5,527 nucleotides of DNA from Flavobacteriales bacterium (GTDB taxonomy: Bacteria > Bacteroidota > Bacteroidia > Flavobacteriales > JADGDT01): contig JAGLEB010000020.1 of NCBI GenBank assembly GCA_023145275.1, positions 1-5,527 of the forward strand, given 5' to 3'. Shown piece after piece: positions 1 to 5,527 of this stretch (positions are counted from its first letter, which is position 1; each line of letters begins with the position of its first letter). The notes below the pieces were generated by a model. That model searched no databases and was not told the DNA's origin. It saw only the letters and a program-made list of their open reading frames with translations. A program made the translations under genes and the position numbers.

Positions 1-97
1 TAAAAAGGATGATATCTAGAACTCAGCCGTATGATATAAAAAGTGAATTTGGTATTACGTAAGATGAGTAATTTTTACTACTTTTTGTAAATAGAAG

Positions 98-123
98 AAG
101 GCTTGGTTCCCCAACCAAGCCTT
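98..123 (-). terminator. Perfect 11-bp hairpin, possible intrinsic terminator
   Basis: Bases 98-108 and 113-123 are exactly complementary (AAGGCTTGGTT / AACCAAGCCTT) around a four-base loop (CCCC on the plus strand, GGGG on the minus strand). On the minus strand the stem is followed by CTTCTATTTA, moderately T-rich; on the plus strand it is followed by AATAAACTAA with no T tract. A terminator for the minus-strand ferritin-like gene is therefore the simplest reading. The hairpin lies 150 bp past that gene's stop and the T tract is imperfect, so it could instead belong to a structured RNA or a small repeat element. Confidence 0.45.
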
Positions 124-169
124 AATAAACTAACCCTTAATATGAAAAACTCTACCATTAGATTGGTGA

Positions 170-203
170 GTTGTTCAAATATACGTAATTATATTTATAC
201 AAC
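170..203. other. AT-rich imperfect hairpin
   Basis: Bases 170-174 (GTTGT) pair with 199-203 (ACAAC), and 177-183 (AAATATA) pair with 190-196 (TATATTT). A symmetric 2x2 mismatch (TC opposite AT) lies between the two stem parts, and the loop is six bases, CGTAAT. The twelve paired positions make this more than a casual palindrome, although most pairs are A-T and such structures are commoner in AT-rich DNA. It lies between the hairpin at 98-123 and the outer repeat arm at 244-255. No function is assigned. Confidence 0.35.
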
Positions 204-273
204 CAACTAAAAACCGTTTATTTGTATAATTTTAAGATAAAAATCATCTTACGTACTAAAATCTTCATTATCA

Positions 274-777
274 CTAGAAAGGCCAAAAGTTATTATCATT
301 CCAAATATCTTCTTTCAAGCTATCATTTAATTCATGTAAAGATTTCTGATGCCCCATCTCCCACTTAGCAAGCATGCTATACATATCTTTTTCATTCTGA
401 GACTCAGCCTCTTCAGCTCTCTCAGAATATAATTTCACTGCCCTAGTTTCAAAATCAATTGCTGCAGAGATTGCAGCAGCTTCGAAGCTTGCAGCCCCTA
501 CCTCCTTTTTAAATCCTTCAGACAAGATCTGCATTGCAATTTCATCATCGGCACCCTCATCAATATCTCCTGGAGCAATAAAATCATTTGTCCTAGAAAA
601 ATGAGCAAATTGTACTGAAAGGTATTTAATGTGTTGGTCTTCCTCTTCTGCCATCATCTCAAATATAGCCCTAGCAGACTTACTATCAGATTTTTCGGCT
701 ACTTTAGCGTAGAATTCTTTTCCTCGTCGCTCAAGCAGAATGGCTTCTTTTAAAATATCGGTTGTGCTACGTCCCAT
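274..777 (-). CDS. Ferritin-like / rubrerythrin-family diiron protein without rubredoxin domain
   Basis: A 167-residue, probably cytoplasmic four-helix protein with the spaced carboxylate/histidine pattern of rubrerythrin-type diiron proteins. The visible candidate ligands are E16 in the first helix (ERRGKEFY), E46-x-x-H49 in the second, E110 in the third (IDFETRAVKLY) and E140-x-x-H143 in the fourth. Family members bind two irons and act in peroxide reduction or iron handling; which applies here cannot be read from sequence. There is no cysteine at all, so the C-terminal FeS4 rubredoxin domain of classical rubrerythrin is absent and any electron donor must be a separate protein. The chain ends in an aromatic tail, NNFWPF, beyond the last helix. 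The ATG at 777 is the only reasonable start and gives a full-length family member. It lies 63 bp downstream of the DUF5686 gene, so it may be read through from that gene or have its own promoter; upstream I see only a weak TATTTTTA-like element and no partner -33 TTTG box. Confidence 0.88.
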   Translation of the reverse strand: MGRSTTDILKEAILLERRGKEFYAKVAEKSDSKSARAIFEMMAEEEDQHIKYLSVQFAHFSRTNDFIAPGDIDEGADDEIAMQILSEGFKKEVGAASFEAAAISAAIDFETRAVKLYSERAEEAESQNEKDMYSMLAKWEMGHQKSLHELNDSLKEDIWNDNNFWPF

Positions 778-840
778 TGTTGTTTAGTTGTAAAATTATT
801 AAGTTATAAAAATACAATATATTATAGAATTAGGGAGCTC

Positions 841-3333
841 TTAGAATAGGAATTTTAATCTAAATCGAACGCCAAAAGGGTTTGAGTTCGGATTTTCGAG
901 ATAAGACCCACGCCAAACACCATCAACTCTTAGCACTTTAAATATATTCTCAATACCTGCACTATATTCAAAATATCCATTACTAGGTGCAAGATACTTC
1001 ACTTCTGATCTATTAATCTCAATATTTTCTTCGTTCATCACATCTCCCCACACTGCTCTAAAACCAGCTACAGCTCTAAGGTCTAATCTATTCAATAACG
1101 GCATCTTACTCATTATTCTACCATTAAAGTGATGGTCAACATGCAGAGTTACATAGGTATCAGAAACAAACTCGTAGTAATCCATAAGACTAAACATATT
1201 CTGCTCGATTGATATAGTCTGGTTACCAGGAATTATGTCCATAAGTTGCAGAGGTACTGTGCCAAAAGTTTTGCCAAACTCAGTTATAGCAATGGTCTTA
1301 CCAAAGAAACTTGTTAAGAAAGGTTGACGGTACAAAAATTTAATTTTGTTGTAATTAAATCCTGAATCAATAAATCCTGCAACACCCTTTATGTATTTCA
1401 ACCTTAAAGTAGGGTGCCAATTAGTAACATAATCTCTATCTACCCCATAACCAATTTCCTTTCTATTGGGTGTATAAATCACCGAAAATTGAATCTGAAA
1501 ATCGTCTAACTCATTTCGTACTTCACCAGTTTTAGGGTCGACATAAGCCATATTGAACCCCGATAGAGAAGTCATAAAATCATATTTAGTACTCAGTTTG
1601 AAACGCAAGTTTTTTATGGCCTCCATTTCTACACCTATTCTATATGAAGCAGTATTTGTAAGCTTCGAATTTTCGCCAATAGTAAAAATACTAGAAGCGA
1701 AATTTTTGGCATAAACATCGTTTTCTTGAGATAAAAGTACACCTCTCTGCTCCAAATCATCTCTCATTCCGACCGAGAAAATCCATCTGTTTTTCTGTGA
1801 AATCAGATAGGAAAATCCTAGTCCAAATTTAAAATCTTTATCTCTAAAGCCATAAGCAGTGTAGCCTCCAACCCTCCATTTATCATTACTACTGAAAAAC
1901 GTACGAGCCCCAAACTGCAGCCTAAGGCCTTCAACATCATTAAATCCAATACTATTATAATAAGGGCCATAATCAACAGGACCGATATTCAACCAGCCAG
2001 TCGCAAACATCTCACCAGCCTTTTTATAAAAGATAAACTTTTTATCATTGGCGAGAATATCATGCATCTCATAAATCTCTTGGTCTTCAACCTTCAAGCC
2101 TACGGGTCTGATATCTTTCCAATCATCTTTGGACTTCAAAAATGGAGTATCGTCTACTGCATCAGTATTAGCCATAAAAGAAATCGGTGTCATTCTACCA
2201 AGTTTATGATCATAATAGGTAGTAACTTTTACAGCCTCGGCTCCTATATACTTCTGTACTTTAAACGGACTGAAATCCATCATCAAACTATCTTTTACAA
2301 CAGTAATAAGCTTGTCGCTAACCTGTTTAAAATCCTGATGAATATGAACATCATTCACGAAATTTACATTAAAACCTTCAGTAGCTCTTAAATCTATAGA
2401 GTGAATAACGTATTTTACAGTGTCGGCCCAAAAACTACCTTCGAAAGTTAACTCCCTTTTTCTTCGCGGAAAATATTGGATTTTATAAACTCTATCGCCA
2501 TCAATTTTGGTGCTATCAACTATGGCATATCTATATGACATCAGGGCTCGTTTGGACAAGGGGCTGATGAATTTTTTATTGAATAGGACTATAGAATTGT
2601 CAAAAACATCGTAATTGAGATACAGTTCTTTTAAGTACATTGTGATACTAGGATTCTCTTTAAATCCTGAAGTATTACTAGCCTCAAGTTGTTCTTTTAC
2701 CTTATCTGGTCTATTTTCGCCGTATACCTGATGAATTTCTTCAACCAGTAAAGTTGGGACATAGGTGTATTTACCTTTTTGATATTTTCTAGAAGATACC
2801 TCTTCAAAACCCTTTATAGGTCCTAAATGTTTTAATGTAGAATCGGGATCATAAAGGTCGAATCTGACCTTATCATATTTCTTATATTGATAAGTCTTCC
2901 CTTGTTTTAACGAATATTTTTTGTGATTCTCTCTAATTCGTCGCAATATGTAGTAAGCAGGATTCTCTTTCGTGTTGTCTCCAACAACAACAACCTCGTC
3001 TAAAACTTCAGAATCAGGATTTAGCATAATTGGTCTTTCTCCAATTGTTGCTATCTCAATTTTTCTTGATTCATAGCCTATAAAACTTATCTGAAAATAT
3101 TTGTCATCTCTATTCACTTCAATAGAGTATTCACCTTTTGAGTTAGTAATAGTACCCTTATGAGTTTTAAGAACAATAACATTTGCATACTCTATAGGCC
3201 CATTAGTTTCGCTATCGAAAATTCGCCCTTCAATTAATTGCTGAGCAGACAAAGGAATCCCAGTAACAAACAAAAGCAGATATAAATTGTATTTAAGTAA
3301 TAGTTTTATCAAATTGATATAAGAGTTAAGCAA
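841..3333 (-). CDS. DUF5686 outer-membrane beta-barrel protein with N-terminal carboxypeptidase-regulatory-like domain
   Basis: An 830-residue exported protein of a Bacteroidota-specific family with unknown function. A Sec signal peptide is visible: a hydrophobic stretch near residues 9-26 followed by a likely cleavage after LSA (about residue 30) before QQ. Residues about 34-118 form a CarboxypepD_reg-like beta-sandwich (GRIFD, GPIEYANVIV, GTITNSKGEYSI, FIGYESRKI, LDEVVVV), the same module that precedes many TonB-dependent receptors. The rest, from NPAYYILRRIRENHKKY (about 125-140) onward, matches the DUF5686 pattern. The C-terminal half is rich in alternating aromatic/polar strands and the chain ends in RLKFLF, a terminal Phe typical of outer-membrane barrels. 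There is no plug domain or TonB box, so it is not a normal TonB-dependent receptor. The start is unusual: no ATG lies near the signal peptide, an in-frame TGA sits at 3339-3337, and the options are TTG at 3333 or TTG at 3312 (codon 8), both giving a workable signal peptide. Family and topology are firm; the substrate and the exact start are not. Confidence 0.88.
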   Translation of the reverse strand: MLNSYINLIKLLLKYNLYLLLFVTGIPLSAQQLIEGRIFDSETNGPIEYANVIVLKTHKGTITNSKGEYSIEVNRDDKYFQISFIGYESRKIEIATIGERPIMLNPDSEVLDEVVVVGDNTKENPAYYILRRIRENHKKYSLKQGKTYQYKKYDKVRFDLYDPDSTLKHLGPIKGFEEVSSRKYQKGKYTYVPTLLVEEIHQVYGENRPDKVKEQLEASNTSGFKENPSITMYLKELYLNYDVFDNSIVLFNKKFISPLSKRALMSYRYAIVDSTKIDGDRVYKIQYFPRRKRELTFEGSFWADTVKYVIHSIDLRATEGFNVNFVNDVHIHQDFKQVSDKLITVVKDSLMMDFSPFKVQKYIGAEAVKVTTYYDHKLGRMTPISFMANTDAVDDTPFLKSKDDWKDIRPVGLKVEDQEIYEMHDILANDKKFIFYKKAGEMFATGWLNIGPVDYGPYYNSIGFNDVEGLRLQFGARTFFSSNDKWRVGGYTAYGFRDKDFKFGLGFSYLISQKNRWIFSVGMRDDLEQRGVLLSQENDVYAKNFASSIFTIGENSKLTNTASYRIGVEMEAIKNLRFKLSTKYDFMTSLSGFNMAYVDPKTGEVRNELDDFQIQFSVIYTPNRKEIGYGVDRDYVTNWHPTLRLKYIKGVAGFIDSGFNYNKIKFLYRQPFLTSFFGKTIAITEFGKTFGTVPLQLMDIIPGNQTISIEQNMFSLMDYYEFVSDTYVTLHVDHHFNGRIMSKMPLLNRLDLRAVAGFRAVWGDVMNEENIEINRSEVKYLAPSNGYFEYSAGIENIFKVLRVDGVWRGSYLENPNSNPFGVRFRLKFLF

Positions 3334-3552
3334 CTTTCAAAATACGAAAAAATAAAGCTTATTTCCCATCATTTTTTCAAACAATAATCTACATCATTAC
3401 AATCTTCCCATATCACATCAACCAATTAGAAACCAAACGCTTACAATTCGCAAAATAAATTAAACACGTATTAAAAAAGGAATTACAACAAAACCAGGCC
3501 TTGCTATTGATAGGATATTCGTTCGATTTGCACTAAATCCATGGATTAACTG
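3334..3552. other. 219-bp intergenic gap between truB and the DUF5686 gene
   Basis: No gene of credible size lies here. It holds a 12-bp perfect palindrome, AATCCATGGATT (3536-3547), six bases beyond the truB stop. That palindrome has no loop and no T tract, so it is not a terminator. On the minus strand a TTTG about 23 bases before TATTTTTT (around 3347-3381) is a poor match to the Bacteroidota promoter pattern (TTTG, then TAnnTTTG). The DUF5686 gene most likely has its own promoter somewhere in this gap, but I cannot place it. Confidence 0.4.
3337..3372 (-). promoter_or_regulatory. In-frame ATG-ATG mini-ORF ending three bases before the DUF5686 TTG start
   Basis: On the minus strand two consecutive ATG codons (3372-3370 and 3369-3367) open a frame encoding MMGNKLYFFVF, which stops at TGA (3339-3337). 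One codon (AAG) later, in the same frame, comes the TTG at 3333 that begins the DUF5686 reading frame. This could be a leader peptide whose termination feeds re-initiation at TTG, an original N-terminus cut off by a nonsense change, or chance. The sequence directly shows the frame relation; the role is inference. Confidence 0.25.
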
Positions 3553-4260
3553 TTATTCAGATAGAAGAGTATTATCTTTGAATCTCGCTTCGAATTCTTC
3601 GGGAGTAATCGCGTTATCTACATCAAATTCGCCAATTTTTGTTCTTCTCAAGGCTGACAAATGTCCTCCACTATTCACACGTTTTCCAAAATCGAAAGCT
3701 AGCGACCTGATATAAGTCCCTTTCGAAACTATCACCCTAAAATCTATTTCTGGAAGTTCAATTCTAGTAATTTCAAACTCGCTAATATTGATTTTTCTAG
3801 AATCTATCTCAACGGTTTTTCCTTCTCTTGCTAGATCATATAGTCTTTTACCTTCTTTTTTCAGAGCCGAAAACATTGGGGGAAACTGGTCTTGCTCACC
3901 GATAAATAATTTTGCAGTGTTATGAATTAACTCCTCATCAATATGGTCTATTGGAAATGTAGAATCAATTTCAGTTTCAAGGTCATAGGATGGAGTAGTA
4001 GCTCCTAAGGTAAATGTACCTGTATATTCTTTAGCCTGTGCCTGAAACTCTTCAATCCTTTTTGTGAACTTACCAGTACAAATAATCAATAAGCCACTAG
4101 CTAATGGATCGAGTGTACCGGCATGTCCTACTTTTATTTTTTTTACTTTATACTCTTTCTTTATCAACCATTTTATTTTGCTCACAGCATTGAATGAAGT
4201 CCACGTCAAGGGTTTGTCAATCAAAAATACTTGTCCATTTTTAAAATCATCCAACTCCAT
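3553..4260 (-). CDS. truB: tRNA pseudouridine(55) synthase TruB
   Basis: This 235-residue cytoplasmic enzyme converts uridine 55 in the T-loop of tRNAs to pseudouridine. All family landmarks are visible in order: the N-terminal DKPLTWTSF motif (residues 15-23), the catalytic motif GHAGTLDPLASGLL (45-58) with the nucleophile Asp51, the KEYTG segment with Tyr80, KGTYIRSLAFDFG (180-192) with Arg185, and HLSALRRTKIG (200-210). The chain stops soon after this last motif, near ITPEEFEARF, so the C-terminal PUA-type extension of longer TruB proteins is missing or minimal, as is common in Bacteroidota. The ATG at 4260 is 18 bp after the uppP stop, which supports cotranscription with uppP. There is no Shine-Dalgarno sequence upstream, only an A-rich run. 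No gene follows closely on the 3' side; a 219-bp gap precedes the next gene. Confidence 0.97.
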   Translation of the reverse strand: MELDDFKNGQVFLIDKPLTWTSFNAVSKIKWLIKKEYKVKKIKVGHAGTLDPLASGLLIICTGKFTKRIEEFQAQAKEYTGTFTLGATTPSYDLETEIDSTFPIDHIDEELIHNTAKLFIGEQDQFPPMFSALKKEGKRLYDLAREGKTVEIDSRKINISEFEITRIELPEIDFRVIVSKGTYIRSLAFDFGKRVNSGGHLSALRRTKIGEFDVDNAITPEEFEARFKDNTLLSE

Positions 4261-4278
4261 ACTGCGATCAATTTTTTT

Positions 4279-5070
4279 TTATAATAATGAATACGCCAAA
4301 GCAATTGAACCAACAACGAAACAATATATAGCAAACCACGATAGTTTACTCTTTTTCACTAGGCTAATCATCCATGTACATGCAAATAATCCGGTAATAA
4401 ATGCCACAACAAAGCCAACAGACATTGGCAGTGCAGAGCCACTGTGAATAGTAATATCACCACTTAAAAGGTCTTTTGATATTTTTCCCAAGATTAATGG
4501 AACAACCATTAAAAACGAAAATCTAGCAGACTTTTCTTTATCAACACCCAACATAACTGACGTAGATATTGTTGCTCCCGATCGTGATATACCTGGCAGA
4601 ATAGCTATTGCCTGTGAAATACCAATAATAAATGCCGATTTGAATGTTACACTTTTATCAGTAACCTTAGCCTTATCAGCAAGTAATAAAAGCAATCCTG
4701 TTACTAATAGCATTGCCCCAACTAAAATTAAGTTACCATCGAATAATGCTTCAATCTGATCGTTGAAAAATACACCTACAATTGCAGCAGGTATCATTGA
4801 AAGAACTATTTTCATAGAAAACTGAAATTCTTCGTTCCAAGTAAACTGGAAGAAGCCTTTTAGTATTTCTAAAATTTCTTTTCTAAATATCACAATTGTA
4901 CTCAATGCAGTTGCTCCGTGTAGTACAACTGTCATTAGCATACTCTCTTCGGGAACCATACTATCTCCTAAAATTGCTTTTGCAATTTCTAAATGTCCGC
5001 TCGAAGATACTGGCAAGAACTCTGTTAGGCCTTGAATAAGGCCTAGAATAATAGCTTCAAAAATTTCCAT
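4279..5070 (-). CDS. uppP: Undecaprenyl-diphosphate phosphatase (UppP/BacA)
   Basis: An integral inner-membrane phosphatase of 263 residues, normal for the family. It dephosphorylates undecaprenyl diphosphate to the monophosphate, returning the lipid carrier for peptidoglycan and surface-glycan synthesis; family members also confer bacitracin tolerance when abundant. Both signature regions are intact: QGLTEFLPVSSSGH (residues 13-26), carrying the (E/Q)xxxE motif as Gln13/Glu17, the serine cluster 22-24 and His26; and LPGISRSGAT (158-167) with Arg163. The first motif position is Gln where E. coli has Glu, an accepted variant. Several hydrophobic segments are obvious, for example about residues 86-101, 114-131, 183-196 and 216-236. 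The ATG at 5070 starts MEIFEAIILG, the expected N-terminus just before the first motif. It sits 18 bp after the DUF3098 stop and 18 bp before truB, so it is the middle of a compact operon. Confidence 0.97.
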   Translation of the reverse strand: MEIFEAIILGLIQGLTEFLPVSSSGHLEIAKAILGDSMVPEESMLMTVVLHGATALSTIVIFRKEILEILKGFFQFTWNEEFQFSMKIVLSMIPAAIVGVFFNDQIEALFDGNLILVGAMLLVTGLLLLLADKAKVTDKSVTFKSAFIIGISQAIAILPGISRSGATISTSVMLGVDKEKSARFSFLMVVPLILGKISKDLLSGDITIHSGSALPMSVGFVVAFITGLFACTWMISLVKKSKLSWFAIYCFVVGSIALAYSLL

Positions 5071-5088
5071 GGTAGTGGTAAGTATTAT

Positions 5089-5310
5089 TTATTTTTTGGC
5101 TAGGATAGCCCATATTTCCACTATAAAACCCGTAATCACTACTAATGGAGCGATTCTGATACGCATAGTGCTAAACATCTCTTCATTGAAAGTGTCGGGA
5201 CTAGTAGACGCACCACCAGCCATTAACAAATACCCTATAGCAATCAATGCTAGGCCTACACCCATTAGTATGTAATTCTTCTTTCCGAATAAAAATTGCT
5301 TTTCAGTCAT
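5089..5310 (-). CDS. DUF3098 family small two-helix membrane protein
   Basis: A 73-residue membrane protein of the DUF3098 family, found in Bacteroidota and of unknown function. After a short polar head (MTEKQFLFGKKNY) comes a first membrane helix at about residues 13-33 with a small-residue-rich end (LLMAGG). A short loop follows (STSPDTFNEEMFSTMRIR) and then a second helix at about 52-70, ending in AKK. The NPA-like loop with an acidic stretch and the FSTxRIxxAP segment are the parts I recognise as family-typical. I chose the ATG at 5310 because the family normally begins just before the FGKKNYI segment. The frame stays open to a TTG at 5343, which would add 11 residues (MQKIDLHKKSK) and lie three bases after the ftsX stop; this is less likely. 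The gene sits between ftsX and uppP, an arrangement seen widely in this phylum, which hints at a cell-envelope or division role, but that is inference. Confidence 0.9.
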   Translation of the reverse strand: MTEKQFLFGKKNYILMGVGLALIAIGYLLMAGGASTSPDTFNEEMFSTMRIRIAPLVVITGFIVEIWAILAKK

Positions 5311-5345
5311 CTTACTTTTTTTATGTAAATCTATTTTTTGCAAAT

Positions 5346-5527
5346 CTAGTAATAAAGTTCTTCAGTTTTTAAACTTAAATACTTATTCATTGCAAAAAAA
5401 GTACTTATTGCAGCAATCAGTACACCTACCAACAGAACAAGCATATATAAAATGACGTAGAGCTTAATATCTTGTATATCTGATAAAATTGGAAAATTTA
5501 GCTGTAAGTAGTAAAGCATAGCGCTTA
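5346..5527 (-). CDS. ftsX: Cell division protein FtsX, C-terminal fragment cut by the window edge
   Basis: An open frame enters from the right edge (first whole codon at 5525) and runs 59 residues to a TAG at 5348-5346. It contains a short extramembrane part (residues 1-20, with FPILSDIQDI), then one long membrane helix at about 23-45 (YVILYMLVLLVGVLIAAIST), followed by a cytoplasmic tail AMNKYLSLKTEELYY. The ending with NKYLxLKTxxLYY is characteristic of FtsX from Bacteroidota, where it is the last of four membrane helices. FtsX is the permease-like partner of the ATPase FtsE; the pair sits at the division site and controls peptidoglycan hydrolysis. The gene order FtsX - DUF3098 - UppP supports the call. 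The N-terminal part and ftsE cannot be assessed here. The fragment is short, so the identification rests on the tail signature plus context. Confidence 0.85.
   Translation of the reverse strand, partial: SAMLYYLQLNFPILSDIQDIKLYVILYMLVLLVGVLIAAISTFFAMNKYLSLKTEELYY

Larger units (their letters stand above)
56..255. repeat. Outer inverted repeat enclosing the left non-coding region (possible MITE-like element)
   Basis: TACGTAAGATGA at 56-67 is repeated in exact inverted form as TCATCTTACGTA at 244-255. The similarity continues inward if three bases are skipped in the left arm: it continues GTA then ATTTTTAC, while the right arm read inward continues TTTTTATC. If the arms are counted from CGTAAGATGA, the enclosed 196 bp (58-253) are flanked by TA on both sides, as expected for elements moved by IS630/Tc1-type transposases. 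The first six bases, TACGTA, are self-complementary, which lowers the weight of the match. No transposase is present. Only one copy is visible, so mobility is a hypothesis. Confidence 0.3.

Noticed and set aside
67..79. Small hairpin AGTAA-TTT-TTACT
   Set aside because: Five mostly A-T pairs in AT-rich DNA are expected by chance.
2062..2391. Plus-strand open frame of 109 codons
   Set aside because: It lies wholly inside the DUF5686 gene on the opposite strand, has no recognisable domain, and the minus-strand frame is clearly the coding one.
3536..3547. 12-bp palindrome AATCCATGGATT just after truB
   Set aside because: It has no loop, only four G-C pairs and no following T run, so it is not supported as a terminator; one such palindrome may be chance.
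4272..4280. Run of nine T at the uppP-truB junction
   Set aside because: It lies at the uppP stop codon and in the spacer, with no upstream stem, so there is no case for a terminator or a coding slippage site.
4064..4447. Plus-strand open frame of 127 codons
   Set aside because: It overlaps the 5' end of truB and the 3' end of uppP antisense; both are certain genes with intact motifs, so this is a mirror of their composition.
5069..5275. Plus-strand open frame of 68 codons
   Set aside because: It is antisense to the DUF3098 gene with no independent signature; its hydrophobic look comes from the membrane helices encoded opposite.
5311..5343. Eleven-residue N-terminal extension of the DUF3098 protein from a TTG start
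   Set aside because: The ATG at 5310 gives the usual family N-terminus and leaves a normal 35-bp gap; the extension is only polar/basic filler.
1..5527. A mobile-element, phage-defence, CRISPR or biosynthetic system
   Set aside because: No transposase, integrase, nuclease, direct-repeat array or synthetase-like gene is visible; all real genes here are housekeeping or common envelope families.

Overview
The window looks like an AT-rich chromosomal segment from a member of the Bacteroidota. Three things point there: the tight run ftsX end - DUF3098 - uppP - truB, which is typical of that phylum; a large outer-membrane protein joining a carboxypeptidase-regulatory-like (CarboxypepD_reg-like) domain to a DUF5686 barrel; and start codons preceded by A-rich stretches rather than clear Shine-Dalgarno sequences. 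A class or genus cannot be read safely from the sequence. The rubrerythrin-like protein would fit a microaerophilic or anaerobic lineage, but that is inference.

Layout, read in the direction of transcription (every recognised gene is on the minus strand, so from the right edge to the left). At 5527-5346 is the C-terminal end of FtsX, the membrane subunit of the FtsEX division complex. After 35 bp comes a 73-residue two-helix membrane protein of the DUF3098 family (5310-5089). After 18 bp comes uppP/bacA, undecaprenyl-diphosphate phosphatase (5070-4279), and after another 18 bp truB, tRNA pseudouridine-55 synthase (4260-3553). These four are probably one transcript. FtsX (septal wall hydrolysis control) and UppP (recycling of the lipid carrier for wall and surface glycans) share a cell-envelope theme; TruB is a tRNA-modifying passenger.

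A 219-bp gap without a gene (3552-3334) separates this cluster from a DUF5686 outer-membrane protein (3333-841). That gene has no usable ATG near its N-terminus and seems to start at TTG. An in-frame ATG-ATG mini-ORF ends in TGA just three bases before this TTG. After 63 bp follows a ferritin-like/rubrerythrin-like diiron protein without a rubredoxin domain (777-274).

The left 273 bp hold no convincing gene but are rich in symmetry: a perfect 11-bp hairpin (98-123), a second imperfect AT-rich hairpin (170-203), and an outer 12-bp inverted repeat (56-67 / 244-255) that encloses both. The outer arms can be read as terminal repeats flanked by TA, so a small MITE-like element or a structured RNA is possible; a simple terminator is the conservative explanation for the first hairpin. 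No tRNA, rRNA, CRISPR array, transposase or recognisable defence or biosynthetic system is present. Apart from the left non-coding region and the odd DUF5686 start, this is ordinary core-genome sequence.
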